A stretch of 64,000 bases of DNA from CAZQGO01 sp964593065 (GTDB taxonomy: Bacteria > Oederibacteriota > JAAXVQ01), in NCBI GenBank assembly GCA_964593065.1, contig CAZQGO010000002.1:1-64000 (forward strand), written 5' to 3'. A model generated the notes under the pieces. It did no database searches, was not told the DNA's origin, and saw only the letters and a program-made list of their open reading frames with translations. The translations under genes were made by a program, and so were the position numbers. How positions within the stretch are numbered: the stretch's first letter is position 1; each line of letters begins with the position of its first letter. Positions 25,713 through 34,404 of this stretch are shown in pieces.

Positions 25713-26828
25713 TCAGCGGCGGGTCAGCGCCCGCCAGATCTCCTTCACGTCGGAGAGTTCCAGCGCAAAATTCGCCGCGCCGTAATCACCGATGTATTTC
25801 CGGTTCAGGGCAAAAAGATCGGAAGCCGGGCCGTTGACGCCGCTGATGGCCGAATACGCGCTCGCGTAGCCGGCGGTTTTCACCAGGCTCTCCGTCTCCG
25901 CGTCGAAATCCCCTTCCAAGCCGTTGGGATAGGCAAAATGCCGGATGGTTCTTCCCAGTTCCCTTTCCAAATCGGCCTTGGAGCGCAGGATCTCCTCGCG
26001 GGCCTGCACGGGCCCCACCCGCGTGAGGATGGGATGGGTGACCGTGTGCCCGCCCATCTCCACGCCGCCGGCGCACATTTCCCTGGCCTGCTCCCAGGTT
26101 AAGGGCGGCGGCGTAGGCGGCGCGGCGGGCAGCCATTCGGCGGCGGCCCGTTCGAGTGCTTCCAGAATCAGAAGTTTCTCGGATTCGGGCACCCGTTTCA
26201 GCCACGATTCCAGGCGGGAGTACACCCCTTCCGCCTTTCGCGCCGGGAGCCGTGGCAGGCGCCGCAGGGCGGCGGCGATGTTCCCCGGCAAATCCATTTC
26301 CGGCGGCCGCAGGACGGCTTTGCGGCCCGCCAAGGCCAGAACCACGCGCGAGAGCCGGTCCCACCAGAAGCCGCGCTTTCCGCCGACAAAGCCCGTGGTC
26401 ATGAAAATCGTGGCCGGAACGCGGTATTTCTTCAGGATCGGAAAGGCGTTCTCGTAATTATCCCGGTACCCGTCGTCGAAGGTCAAGGCCACGCAATCCC
26501 GGGAGGGCGACATCCCCGAGCGAAGATACTCGCACAGGCGGTCCAGGGAGATGACTTCAAAATGCTTGAGCAAATAGCGCACCTGCAGCTCGAATTTCCG
26601 GGGTGAGACGGGTTGGGATTCGAAGCCGTACGCCGCGTCGCTGACGCGATGATACATGAGGACCAAAAAGCGCGGCCCCCGTCTGCGGCGCAGGACCCGG
26701 GCCAGGGACAAGGCGCCGCTGTAATGCAGCAGAAGGCCCAACAAGCCGCGCAGGGCCGGTTTGCACGCCCGCAGGCAGGCGCCCGCGCTCCCGCGGTCAG
26801 CGCCGGTCTCCGGCAAAGAGGGATTCAT
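25713..26828 (-). CDS. Polysaccharide deacetylase (NodB domain)
   Basis: A 371-residue protein with an N-terminal basic/hydrophobic segment and a NodB domain. Motifs are LTFDDGYRDNYE (catalytic base and metal Asp), GGHTVTHP (metal-binding His pair) and FAYPNG. An insertion of about 80 residues sits between the first two motifs. The ATG at 26828 is preferred; it overlaps the upstream glycosyltransferase gene by 32 bp. It should remove N-acetyl groups from the exopolysaccharide or a precursor, much like deacetylases linked to other Wzx/Wzy loci. Confidence 0.88.
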   Translation of the reverse strand: MNPSLPETGADRGSAGACLRACKPALRGLLGLLLHYSGALSLARVLRRRRGPRFLVLMYHRVSDAAYGFESQPVSPRKFELQVRYLLKHFEVISLDRLCEYLRSGMSPSRDCVALTFDDGYRDNYENAFPILKKYRVPATIFMTTGFVGGKRGFWWDRLSRVVLALAGRKAVLRPPEMDLPGNIAAALRRLPRLPARKAEGVYSRLESWLKRVPESEKLLILEALERAAAEWLPAAPPTPPPLTWEQAREMCAGGVEMGGHTVTHPILTRVGPVQAREEILRSKADLERELGRTIRHFAYPNGLEGDFDAETESLVKTAGYASAYSAISGVNGPASDLFALNRKYIGDYGAANFALELSDVKEIWRALTRR

Positions 26829-27930
26829 ATTGAGGTACGATCCTTTCCGCGGAAAATCGGGCCGCAAATGCTTTCCCGGCACGGGAAAATTTCGACCGCA
26901 GCCGTACGTCCGTCGCGAGCCGAACCAGGGCGTCCGCCAGCCCCGGCTCGTCTTCCTCGGGGAGTAAAAAACCGTTTTGTCCGTGGGTGATGATCTCCGA
27001 GGGGCCGGACAGGCAGTCCACCGAGACCACGGGCACGCCGCAGGCCATGGCTTCGATCAACACGTTGGGAAAGCCTTCCCGTTCGGAGGACAGCGCGAAG
27101 ACATCCGCCCGGGCGATCCAGGCGTAGGGGTTGGATTTGAAGCCGGCGAAAGAGACGGTTTTCCCGATCCCCAGGTCGGAAGCCAGTTTCTTCAGCGCGC
27201 CCTCCAAGGTCCCCTTGCCGAGCAGGATGAGGCGCAGGTTCGGATCCCGCCGGTGCGCGCGCGCGAAGGCCTTGAGCAGCCGGTCGTAACGCTTGACGGT
27301 TTCCAGCCGGCCCACGGACATGATCACCTTCAGGTCCTTCTTCCCCAGGAAGGGGTGGCGGACTTTTTCGCGGCTGCTCGCCACCACCTCGGCGAGCGGA
27401 ATGGGATTGTAGATGACCTGCACGCGTTCCGCGGGCAGGCCGACGCGCCGCAGCAGGTATTCCCGGATGCTCCGGGAGACCACGACGATGCGGTCCGCCG
27501 AGTGGTAGGTGGCGCGGATCAGCCAGGGCATGTGGCCTCGAAACGTGTACAGGGGCTCGGGTTTGAGCGGGTAACTGTGTTCGCACAGCAAAAGACGCGT
27601 CCGCACCCGGGCCAGTTTCCGGGCCAGGACGCTGACGACATTGGCATAGTCCAGCAAACTGATGACCACGTCCGGCTGAAAAGACCGCATCACACCCGCC
27701 AGGCGGAAAATGATTTTCGGGAATTCCCAGCGCGATGTCTTGCCGAAGCACAGGACCTGAACGGCCGGGTCCAGTTCTCGAAGATAATCCATTTTCTCCT
27801 CGAACAGGGCCAGACGCACTTCGTACCGGGTTTTATCGAGGTGATTCACCAGGCGCACGAGTATCTTTTCGGCCCCTCCCCCGACGAGCGAGATGATGAC
27901 AAAGAGTATTTTTTCCTTGGGGCGTTCCAT
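26797..27930 (-). CDS. Glycosyltransferase family 4
   Basis: A 377-residue GT-B enzyme. It begins MERPKEKILFVIISLVGGGAEK, with the GGGAEK acceptor loop. VIYNPIPL and VGRLETVKRYDRLLKAF mark the interdomain region. The donor motif is LSSEREGFPNVLIEAMACGVP. I chose the ATG at 27930 after a G-rich Shine-Dalgarno (GGAAGGGG); an ATG at 27975 would add 15 Arg/Gly-rich residues. Confidence 0.87.
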   Translation of the reverse strand: MERPKEKILFVIISLVGGGAEKILVRLVNHLDKTRYEVRLALFEEKMDYLRELDPAVQVLCFGKTSRWEFPKIIFRLAGVMRSFQPDVVISLLDYANVVSVLARKLARVRTRLLLCEHSYPLKPEPLYTFRGHMPWLIRATYHSADRIVVVSRSIREYLLRRVGLPAERVQVIYNPIPLAEVVASSREKVRHPFLGKKDLKVIMSVGRLETVKRYDRLLKAFARAHRRDPNLRLILLGKGTLEGALKKLASDLGIGKTVSFAGFKSNPYAWIARADVFALSSEREGFPNVLIEAMACGVPVVSVDCLSGPSEIITHGQNGFLLPEEDEPGLADALVRLATDVRLRSKFSRAGKAFAARFSAERIVPQYESLFAGDRR

Positions 27931-27979
27931 GCCCCCCCCTTCCGGCCGCCCGCGCCGTCCGCCGCGCGCCTTCATGATG

Positions 27980-29461
27980 TCAGGTCTCCGCGGGGGCGAT
28001 GCCGGTGAAGCGCGCCAAGCCCTTTTTGACCTGGGCGGCCAGAACCTGGCGTTCCTCGCGGTTTAAGATCCACTCCGTCCGCCAGCTGACCAGCACCAGC
28101 AGGGCGAAGGCCGCCGCGGACGGCCACGGCGGCAGGAGCACGAGAAAGGGCAGCAGGCAGGCCGCCAGTGTGGTCCGTTTCACCTCCAGCCCTTGCCGGT
28201 GGAACCAGGTCAGCAGCATCAGGAGAATCAGGGCCGAAGCGGCGACGCTGGCCACCGCCGCCCCCATGATTCCCATTTTCGGAATCAGGATAAAATTCAG
28301 GACGACGTTCAGGATCAGGCCCGCGGAATTGCAGAGCAGGGGGATGAAAGTCTGCTCGAGCAGGCTAGCGTAGGTCGCGATCGTGACGTTGATGCATTGA
28401 AACAGCCAAAACACCAGCAGCATGCTGATGATCGGCAGGCAGGCCAGGTATTCCGGCCCGTAAAACAGGGGGACCAGGTAGTCCTTCAGCACCACCACGG
28501 CCGTGGCGCCGAACAGCAGGACCAGAATGTTGGCCTTGGTGAACAAATTCAGCAGGAAGTGCACGCGGGCCTTGTCGCCCAACTCCCAGATTTTGCTCAA
28601 ATTGGGAATCAGCACCGTGCCCATGATCACGCCGAAGGTGTAGATGAAACCGCTCACCCGCGAGCCCACGGAATAGATGCCGACGTTGGCCAGGTCCGTG
28701 AGCCGGCTTAAGATCCAGCGGTCGGAATAGCTGAACATCAGGTACACCACGGGCGCGATCACGAAAAACACGGAGAAATGGAAGAGGGTCCGGTAGAAAC
28801 GCGGCTCCCGGATGACCTCCCGCGGCGCCGGGTGGGCGTCCAGGTAGCGCTTGAGCAGCAGGCTGAACAGGACCACCACCAGCGTGGTGGCCGCCAGGTT
28901 GGCGGTCAGGATCGCGCCGGTTTTGGCGTGAGACAGCACCAGCAGGATGCCCGAGACCGTGAACAGGAGAAACTGGCTGAAACGGAGCACGGCGTCCAGC
29001 AGGAAGACCCTCAAGCCGGCGAAGGTGGCGGACAGGCTCTCCTTGCAGGTGTCCGGCAGGATGCTGAGAACGCACAGCAGTATGATGGCGGTGTATTTCT
29101 CGGAGCCGTAGATGAATTGCGACAGGGGGCGCACGCCCAGCAGTCCCAGCAGGACCAGGAACAGGCCGCCGATTAAAATCAGGGTGTAGGTTCTTTTCAG
29201 AAAATCCCGGAGGGCGTTGCGCATTTCATAACGCGGGATATAGCGGGCGAAGGAGGAAGGGATGCCCAGCTTGGCCAGGGCCACGGCCAGGGGGATGAAA
29301 AAAAACGCCAGCGAAAAAACGCCGTATTCGGTCGGGCCGAGCCAGCGGGCGAAAACGATGCCGCGCACCACCAGGCCGAGGTTTTCCATAACGTTGAACG
29401 CGACCAGGATCGCCGTGGAGCGCCCGATGCTTTCCTTGGTGAAGATGTTTTGCAGACCCAT
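27980..29461 (-). CDS. Wzx-like flippase (polysaccharide biosynthesis MOP superfamily)
   Basis: A 493-residue integral membrane protein with about 14 hydrophobic helices, the number expected for Wzx/MATE-type flippases. The N-terminal half contains LGPTEYGVFSLAFFF, a segment typical of the family. It should move the undecaprenyl-linked repeat unit across the inner membrane. It sits between the Wzy-like polymerase and glycosyltransferase genes, separated from the polymerase gene by only 18 bp. GTG at 29467 is an alternative start two codons upstream. Confidence 0.88.
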   Translation of the reverse strand: MGLQNIFTKESIGRSTAILVAFNVMENLGLVVRGIVFARWLGPTEYGVFSLAFFFIPLAVALAKLGIPSSFARYIPRYEMRNALRDFLKRTYTLILIGGLFLVLLGLLGVRPLSQFIYGSEKYTAIILLCVLSILPDTCKESLSATFAGLRVFLLDAVLRFSQFLLFTVSGILLVLSHAKTGAILTANLAATTLVVVLFSLLLKRYLDAHPAPREVIREPRFYRTLFHFSVFFVIAPVVYLMFSYSDRWILSRLTDLANVGIYSVGSRVSGFIYTFGVIMGTVLIPNLSKIWELGDKARVHFLLNLFTKANILVLLFGATAVVVLKDYLVPLFYGPEYLACLPIISMLLVFWLFQCINVTIATYASLLEQTFIPLLCNSAGLILNVVLNFILIPKMGIMGAAVASVAASALILLMLLTWFHRQGLEVKRTTLAACLLPFLVLLPPWPSAAAFALLVLVSWRTEWILNREERQVLAAQVKKGLARFTGIAPAET

Positions 29462-29479
29462 GCGCACAGCCCGCCCGCT

Positions 29480-30874
29480 TTAAGGTACCAAGATGCTGGC
29501 CCGCCGGTGGTCCCGGTCGCCGGCAAACACCTTGTGATGGATTCCGGCCATGACGCCGGCCAGCAGGAAGAAGATCGCGTTCGGAAACACGAAATACCGC
29601 ATATCGATGAACTGCATGTTGACGAGGAAAACCGTCCCCACGCCCCAAAAGGCCACAATGAAATATTTCCCCAGCATCCCCTCGGGGGGCAGGCGGCGGA
29701 AAAGCTGCAGGCTGTCCCGCCACAGGAAAATGTAAATGAGCGCCAGCGGGATGAAGCCGATCAGGCCCAATTCGACCAGGAGCCCGAGAAACGTGTCGTG
29801 CGGCACGATGGTCTCGCCGGAATAGGGGATGCCCTTGATGGAGGAAAAATACTGCGGGCTCACGTTGCGGAAATTATCGAAGCCGTGACCCAAAAAGGGC
29901 TTGTCCACGAGCATGTGGAAGGAGGCGTTGTAGATGTGCAGGCGCGAATAGATGGGATCCATCTGCGTGAGACGGACCTCGCCCTGGCTCTTGATCGCCA
30001 CCAGGGCCAGGACGGCGACGCCCGCCAAGACGACGCCGGGGATGAAAAACTTCCGGAGCCGGGGAAATCCCAGCACGGCCACGAAGCCCGAAAGGAGCAT
30101 CCCGAGCCAGCAGGCGCGGGTGAGCGTCAGATACACGCCGACGGGCAGCAAGGCCGTGAGCACGCGGACCAGGCCGCGGACGGCGGGTTTGATTCCGTCG
30201 GAGAGACTCAGGTACAGGCCGGTGACGAAAATCATGCCCAGGACGGTACCGTTGGCGGCCGCGTTCAAAAACGGGCCGCGCGCTCGGCCGAAGTGAATCC
30301 CCTGGAAAGGATCCAGGATGTAGGCGGGATGCACCAGGAAGGCCAGCCGCGGCGTCAGTTCCCCGATGGCGGTGACCGAGAGGTAGGTTCCCACGCCCAA
30401 TAAAACCGCCAGCACCTTGATCAGCTTCCGGTCGGTGTCGACCAGGTGCTTGCTGAGGAAAAAAATGACGAAGGGAAACAGGAAGCCGTTGAACAAATTG
30501 GCGATTTTCAGGCCCTCGCCTTTGGCCACCAGGATGCCGGCGCTGATTTCGGAGAACAGGGCCACGGCGGCGAATATCAACATGGCGATTTCGACCCGGC
30601 CCAAAGGTTGCAGACGGCGCTGGCCGATGGCGACCTGGGAAATGAAGGCCAGGACCAGGATCAGCAGCATGACCTGGTAGGGGGAGATTTTCAGGAACAT
30701 GGGCAGCACCAGCCGGCTTTCGCCGATGCTGAACAGGGCGGTGAGAAACCACAGCATGAGCAGGTTGACCAGGTCGCGGTTCACCGCCGCCAGGGCCCAG
30801 GGCGTGATGGCGGCCACCAGAAGAATGCCGGCGCCGCCGATGAGGAAGATCAGATTCTGCAAACTCAAAACCAT
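29480..30874 (-). CDS. Wzy/WaaL-like O-antigen polymerase or ligase
   Basis: A 464-residue membrane protein with 11-12 helices and one large periplasmic loop (about 290-350). The PF04932-type motif IVPHDTFLGLLVELGLIGF is visible, and the loop contains the GHGFDNF segment. In a Wzx/Wzc/Wza setting polymerisation of repeat units is more likely than ligation to lipid A. The downstream flippase gene supports that reading. Confidence 0.82.
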   Translation of the reverse strand: MVLSLQNLIFLIGGAGILLVAAITPWALAAVNRDLVNLLMLWFLTALFSIGESRLVLPMFLKISPYQVMLLILVLAFISQVAIGQRRLQPLGRVEIAMLIFAAVALFSEISAGILVAKGEGLKIANLFNGFLFPFVIFFLSKHLVDTDRKLIKVLAVLLGVGTYLSVTAIGELTPRLAFLVHPAYILDPFQGIHFGRARGPFLNAAANGTVLGMIFVTGLYLSLSDGIKPAVRGLVRVLTALLPVGVYLTLTRACWLGMLLSGFVAVLGFPRLRKFFIPGVVLAGVAVLALVAIKSQGEVRLTQMDPIYSRLHIYNASFHMLVDKPFLGHGFDNFRNVSPQYFSSIKGIPYSGETIVPHDTFLGLLVELGLIGFIPLALIYIFLWRDSLQLFRRLPPEGMLGKYFIVAFWGVGTVFLVNMQFIDMRYFVFPNAIFFLLAGVMAGIHHKVFAGDRDHRRASILVP

Positions 30875-31056
30875 GGCATCCGCGACCCCTTGTCCCGTTT
30901 CTGCCGAAGACGGGCTTGCCTGCCCGGGCGACGGTCAAAAGCGCAGCTCGCGCTCACGGTCCGCCGCCGGCGGAGCCTGCGCCTCCCCGGGGCGCCCGCC
31001 TTTTTCCGGACGCGCCGGTCGGGCCGCGTCTCCGGGATCCCCCCGGCGCCTTCGGG

Positions 31057-32685
31057 TTAAATGCGCTTGTAAATGAATTCCGGAATGACGAAGCGGCGGT
31101 TGTTCAACACGACGCCGAGCAAGTTGGATTTTTGGTTTTCCCACTTTTTCACGACATGCTTCACGATTTGACGCCGGGACCGGCCCTCGCTGATGACGTA
31201 CACCACGCCGTCCGCGTGCAGGGAGATCACTTCTCCGTCCCGGAAGTCGTTCAGCTGCGCGCAGTGAATCAAAACGACGTCATACAGACCCTGCGCCTGT
31301 TTCAGGACCTCCATCAGCTTCATGGACGACAGCAGGGCGATCGGGTCCTGGGAGGTTTGCCCGGCGGGCAGGACGGACAGGTTCTCTTCCGGACGGCTCA
31401 CGGCTTTTTCCAGGTCGGCCTGTCCCTCCAGGATTTCGGCCAATCCCGGGCCCGAGGGAATGTGGAAGAGGTACTGCATGGTCGGCCGGCGGAGATTCGC
31501 GTCCACGATCAGGGTGTTTTTCTTGAATTTCTCGGACAGGAAGATCCCCAGGTTGGCGATGACCCAGTTCGTTCCCTCCCGCCGCAGCGCGGAAGCCAGC
31601 AGCAGGGACTTCAGCTTCTTCCCCTTGATCAACAGGTACATCTGGTCCGAGAGTTTCTGGTAGGCCTGGGTGTAGAGGTCTTCCTTGCCGATGTCGGAAA
31701 TCAGGCGGTCACGGGCCGTCCGGCCGGCGCGGGGAATGTAGCCGAGATAGGGCAAATGCACGTTTTGCTCCACGTCCTGCGGCGAGCGGAAGGTCGGATC
31801 CGCGTATTCGAAAATCAAGGCCATGGAAATGCTGGCGAAGGCCGCCAGAAACACGGCGAACAGGATGGCCAGCCACTTCCGGTTCCCCAGCAGGGCGATG
31901 GGTTTCAAGGGGACCGTGGCCGGCGCGATGATCTTCACGCTGGCCGGGCCGATGGCCTCGATATTGGACTTGGGTTCACGCATGAGCTGGGAAATCATGC
32001 GGTAGACGTCCGCGTACAGTTGCTGGACGATCTGATGGGTATAGCCGTATTTCAACTGGTATTCGGCCAGCTGCTGCTCCAGGTCGAAAATGACGTAGGA
32101 ACGGCTGACCACGTTGGCGATCTTGGCCGCCTCCTCCGGGCTGTAATCCCGGACCGACAGGGTCAGCAGATTGGTGTTTTTGATCGGGCTGACATTGATG
32201 TTCTTTTTCAATCCCTCCACGGCCTTGCGAAACGCCAGCCGCGCGGGGTCGAGCCCGGTTTCGTCCGGCTGCTTTTTCGCCGCCCGCTTTTCCCGCCACT
32301 CGATGAGCCAGTCCAGCAGGCGGCCCTTCAGGGGCGAGGCGAAGGTCTTTTCATAGTCCTTGGGCCGTTTCTGCAGCTGGAGCGCGGTCACCGCCCGTTC
32401 GATGACGGGGTTCGAGAGCGCGATTTCGCTTTGGGTCAGGGCAATGGTGCTCGCCCCGGAGCTGTAGGAATTGGCGGTTTCCTGGTAATAGGCCGCCTCA
32501 ATTTTTTTCTCGCCGGTAATGAGCAACGTGACCTGGGATTCATAGATCGGGGTCTCCAGGAGGGACAGGAGGTACATCAGGCCCAAAACCAGAAAGAAAG
32601 TTACCAGCAAAATCACTTTCTGCCGGAAATAGACTCTGATATAATCGCGCAGGGTTACCGCGGACGCAGCGGTCGGTTCGCTCAT
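31057..32685 (-). CDS. Wzc-like chain-length protein with degenerate BY-kinase domain
   Basis: A 542-residue co-polymerase. It has an N-terminal Wzz domain with membrane helices at about 23-41 and 270-292. A C-terminal domain is related to bacterial tyrosine kinases, but the nucleotide motifs are altered. Walker A reads RREGTNW (368-374) with no P-loop lysine. Walker A' reads VDANLRR (394-400) instead of DADxR, and the Walker B position reads LIHCAQ (472-477) with His for Asp. There is no tyrosine-rich tail. It should still control chain length as part of the export complex, probably without autophosphorylation. AAAGGGGG precedes the ATG at 32685, the first gene of the leftward locus. Confidence 0.85.
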   Translation of the reverse strand: MSEPTAASAVTLRDYIRVYFRQKVILLVTFFLVLGLMYLLSLLETPIYESQVTLLITGEKKIEAAYYQETANSYSSGASTIALTQSEIALSNPVIERAVTALQLQKRPKDYEKTFASPLKGRLLDWLIEWREKRAAKKQPDETGLDPARLAFRKAVEGLKKNINVSPIKNTNLLTLSVRDYSPEEAAKIANVVSRSYVIFDLEQQLAEYQLKYGYTHQIVQQLYADVYRMISQLMREPKSNIEAIGPASVKIIAPATVPLKPIALLGNRKWLAILFAVFLAAFASISMALIFEYADPTFRSPQDVEQNVHLPYLGYIPRAGRTARDRLISDIGKEDLYTQAYQKLSDQMYLLIKGKKLKSLLLASALRREGTNWVIANLGIFLSEKFKKNTLIVDANLRRPTMQYLFHIPSGPGLAEILEGQADLEKAVSRPEENLSVLPAGQTSQDPIALLSSMKLMEVLKQAQGLYDVVLIHCAQLNDFRDGEVISLHADGVVYVISEGRSRRQIVKHVVKKWENQKSNLLGVVLNNRRFVIPEFIYKRI

Positions 32686-32856
32686 GGTGGTTCCCCCTTT
32701 TCCTGATCCCGCCATCGTCGTCCGCGATGCACACGTTGGGCGCGAAGCGTATGGCTGGGCTGACAATGGGATGTGGCGGTAATCGCGTAAGGTGTGCCCG
32801 GTCTTTCGAAGTCGTATTTGGATAAGGAAAAAGATCATATCATCTCAGGAACCCGA

Positions 32857-34218
32857 ATGCAAACGATTTTATTGATTCTCTGCGCCTGGCTGGCCTGCGG
32901 CCTGGCCCCGGCGGCCTGGAGCGCGGGTGCGAGTCCCGCCCCGGATGCCGCCCCGGGCCTGGTCACCCTGCGGCCCCGGGAAAGCGACGAAATCCTGCGC
33001 AACCCCGGCACGGGCTTCACCAGCTTCAACCAGCCGGACGGAGAAATGCCGCGCAGCCAGTATCCGCCCTGCTCCATCGCCTATTACCGGGATTACTGGG
33101 ATTACCTCGAGCCCGAGCCCGGGAAAATCCAGTTCGATTATCTCGATGAAAATATCCGCCGGGCCCGGGCGCGGGGCCAGCGCTTCGCCTTCCGCATCAT
33201 GTCGGCCAACGGCGGAGCCCACGTTCCCCAGTGGCTGCTCGACCGGGGCATCCAGGGGACCTGGTATTTCAGCCGGGAGGAAAATACGCGCAAATTCATG
33301 CCCGACTACTCGGACCCGGTCTTCATGCAATACGCCCGGCGGATTATTCTGGCCTTGGGCCGTCGCTACGACGGGCATCCGGACCTCGACCACGTGGATA
33401 TCGGCATGGTCGGCAACTGGGGCGAATGGCATGCCAACGAAGCCCGGCGGCAGGGCTACCGCTGGCCGCCCTTCGAGGTCAGAAAGCAATATATCGATTG
33501 GCATTTCGAGGCGTTTCCCCGCACCCCGCTGCTGATGCAGTTCGACGACGCGGAAGGCCTGGTTTACGCCACGCAACGCGGCAGCGGCTGGCGGGCCGAC
33601 GGGCTGGGGGATCTGAAATTCCACAAGGCGTTTTACGTGCGGCGCCTGCGCGAACTCAAACTCGGCGAGGTCTGGAAAAACGCGCCCGTGGCCTTCGAGA
33701 GTTTCGACGACGTGCGCGCCTGGGGCCGCCACACCCGCGACATTTTCGAGTACGCGCTTCGATTTCACGTTTCCATCTTCAACGGCAAATCCTCGCCCAT
33801 CCCCCCGGACGCCTGGCCGGCGGTCAAGGCCTTCATGCTGAAAATGGGATACCGCCTGGTTCTGCGGGAGGTCCGCTTCCCCGCCCGCCTCCGCGCGGGC
33901 GAGACCTTCCACCTCGCCTCCCGCTGGGAAAATGTGGGCGTGGCGCCTCCCTACCGGGATTATCCGCTGGCCTATCGCCTGCGCAGCGGAAAAGAAACCC
34001 GGGTGACCTGGAAATCCGCTGCCCGGCTGGGCGGCTGGCTTCCCGGGCCTCAGGTCCTGGCCGATGAATTCCAGATACCGGCAGACCTGCCGCCCGGGAA
34101 GTATCAATTGGAAGTGGCCGTGCTGGCCCTGTCCCCCCGCGACCCGCCTCTCGAATTGGCCATCGAAGGGATGCGATCCGACGGGTGGTACGCCTTGTCC
34201 GAAATCAGGGTCGAATAG
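32857..34218 (+). CDS. Secreted DUF4832-like glycoside-hydrolase-fold protein
   Basis: A 453-residue protein with a signal peptide (about 1-23). A TIM-barrel-like N-terminal region resembles GH enzymes (NPGTGFTSFNQ, then YRDYWDYLEPEPGKIQFDYLD). The motif GMVGNWGEWH places a glutamate where such folds carry a catalytic acid. A C-terminal beta domain (about 330-453, with FHLASRWENVGVAPPYRDYP) matches the DUF4832 pattern. It is transcribed divergently from the Wzc-like gene. AGGA lies six bases before the ATG. The substrate is unknown; polysaccharide trimming is a reasonable guess from position. Confidence 0.75.
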   Translation: MQTILLILCAWLACGLAPAAWSAGASPAPDAAPGLVTLRPRESDEILRNPGTGFTSFNQPDGEMPRSQYPPCSIAYYRDYWDYLEPEPGKIQFDYLDENIRRARARGQRFAFRIMSANGGAHVPQWLLDRGIQGTWYFSREENTRKFMPDYSDPVFMQYARRIILALGRRYDGHPDLDHVDIGMVGNWGEWHANEARRQGYRWPPFEVRKQYIDWHFEAFPRTPLLMQFDDAEGLVYATQRGSGWRADGLGDLKFHKAFYVRRLRELKLGEVWKNAPVAFESFDDVRAWGRHTRDIFEYALRFHVSIFNGKSSPIPPDAWPAVKAFMLKMGYRLVLREVRFPARLRAGETFHLASRWENVGVAPPYRDYPLAYRLRSGKETRVTWKSAARLGGWLPGPQVLADEFQIPADLPPGKYQLEVAVLALSPRDPPLELAIEGMRSDGWYALSEIRVE

Positions 34219-34297
34219 GTTCGAACGCCCCCACCAGGGTGGCCGTCATCACCCTGCCTCCCTGAAAACTTCGGATACACCGGGCGCCTGGCCGTGC

Positions 34298-34303
34298 TAT
34301 AAT
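34298..34303 (+). promoter_or_regulatory. Extended -10 promoter for the second sugar transferase
   Basis: A perfect TATAAT is preceded by TGC, forming an extended -10 element. No good -35 lies at 16-18 bp, which fits extended -10 promoters. The start would be near 34310, giving a leader of about 95 nt. Confidence 0.5.
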
Positions 34304-34404
34304 AGTTATTTCTCGTCTCACGCAGGGGAAAGCCCGGACGGCGCCGACTCGCGCGGCCAAATGCCTCCAAAGCCTACAGGCCGTTGCTGCAAGGAAGACG
34401 CGGC

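Noticed and set aside
30875..31056. Possible terminator between the Wzc-like and polymerase genes
   Set aside because: The spacer is very GC-rich with several short inverted repeats, but none is strong or followed by a T-run.
17009..32685. Exosortase / PEP-CTERM system
   Set aside because: AMP ligase, ACP, FemX-like and deacetylase genes resemble such loci, but there is no exosortase-like membrane protein and no PEP-CTERM tail in any encoded protein here.
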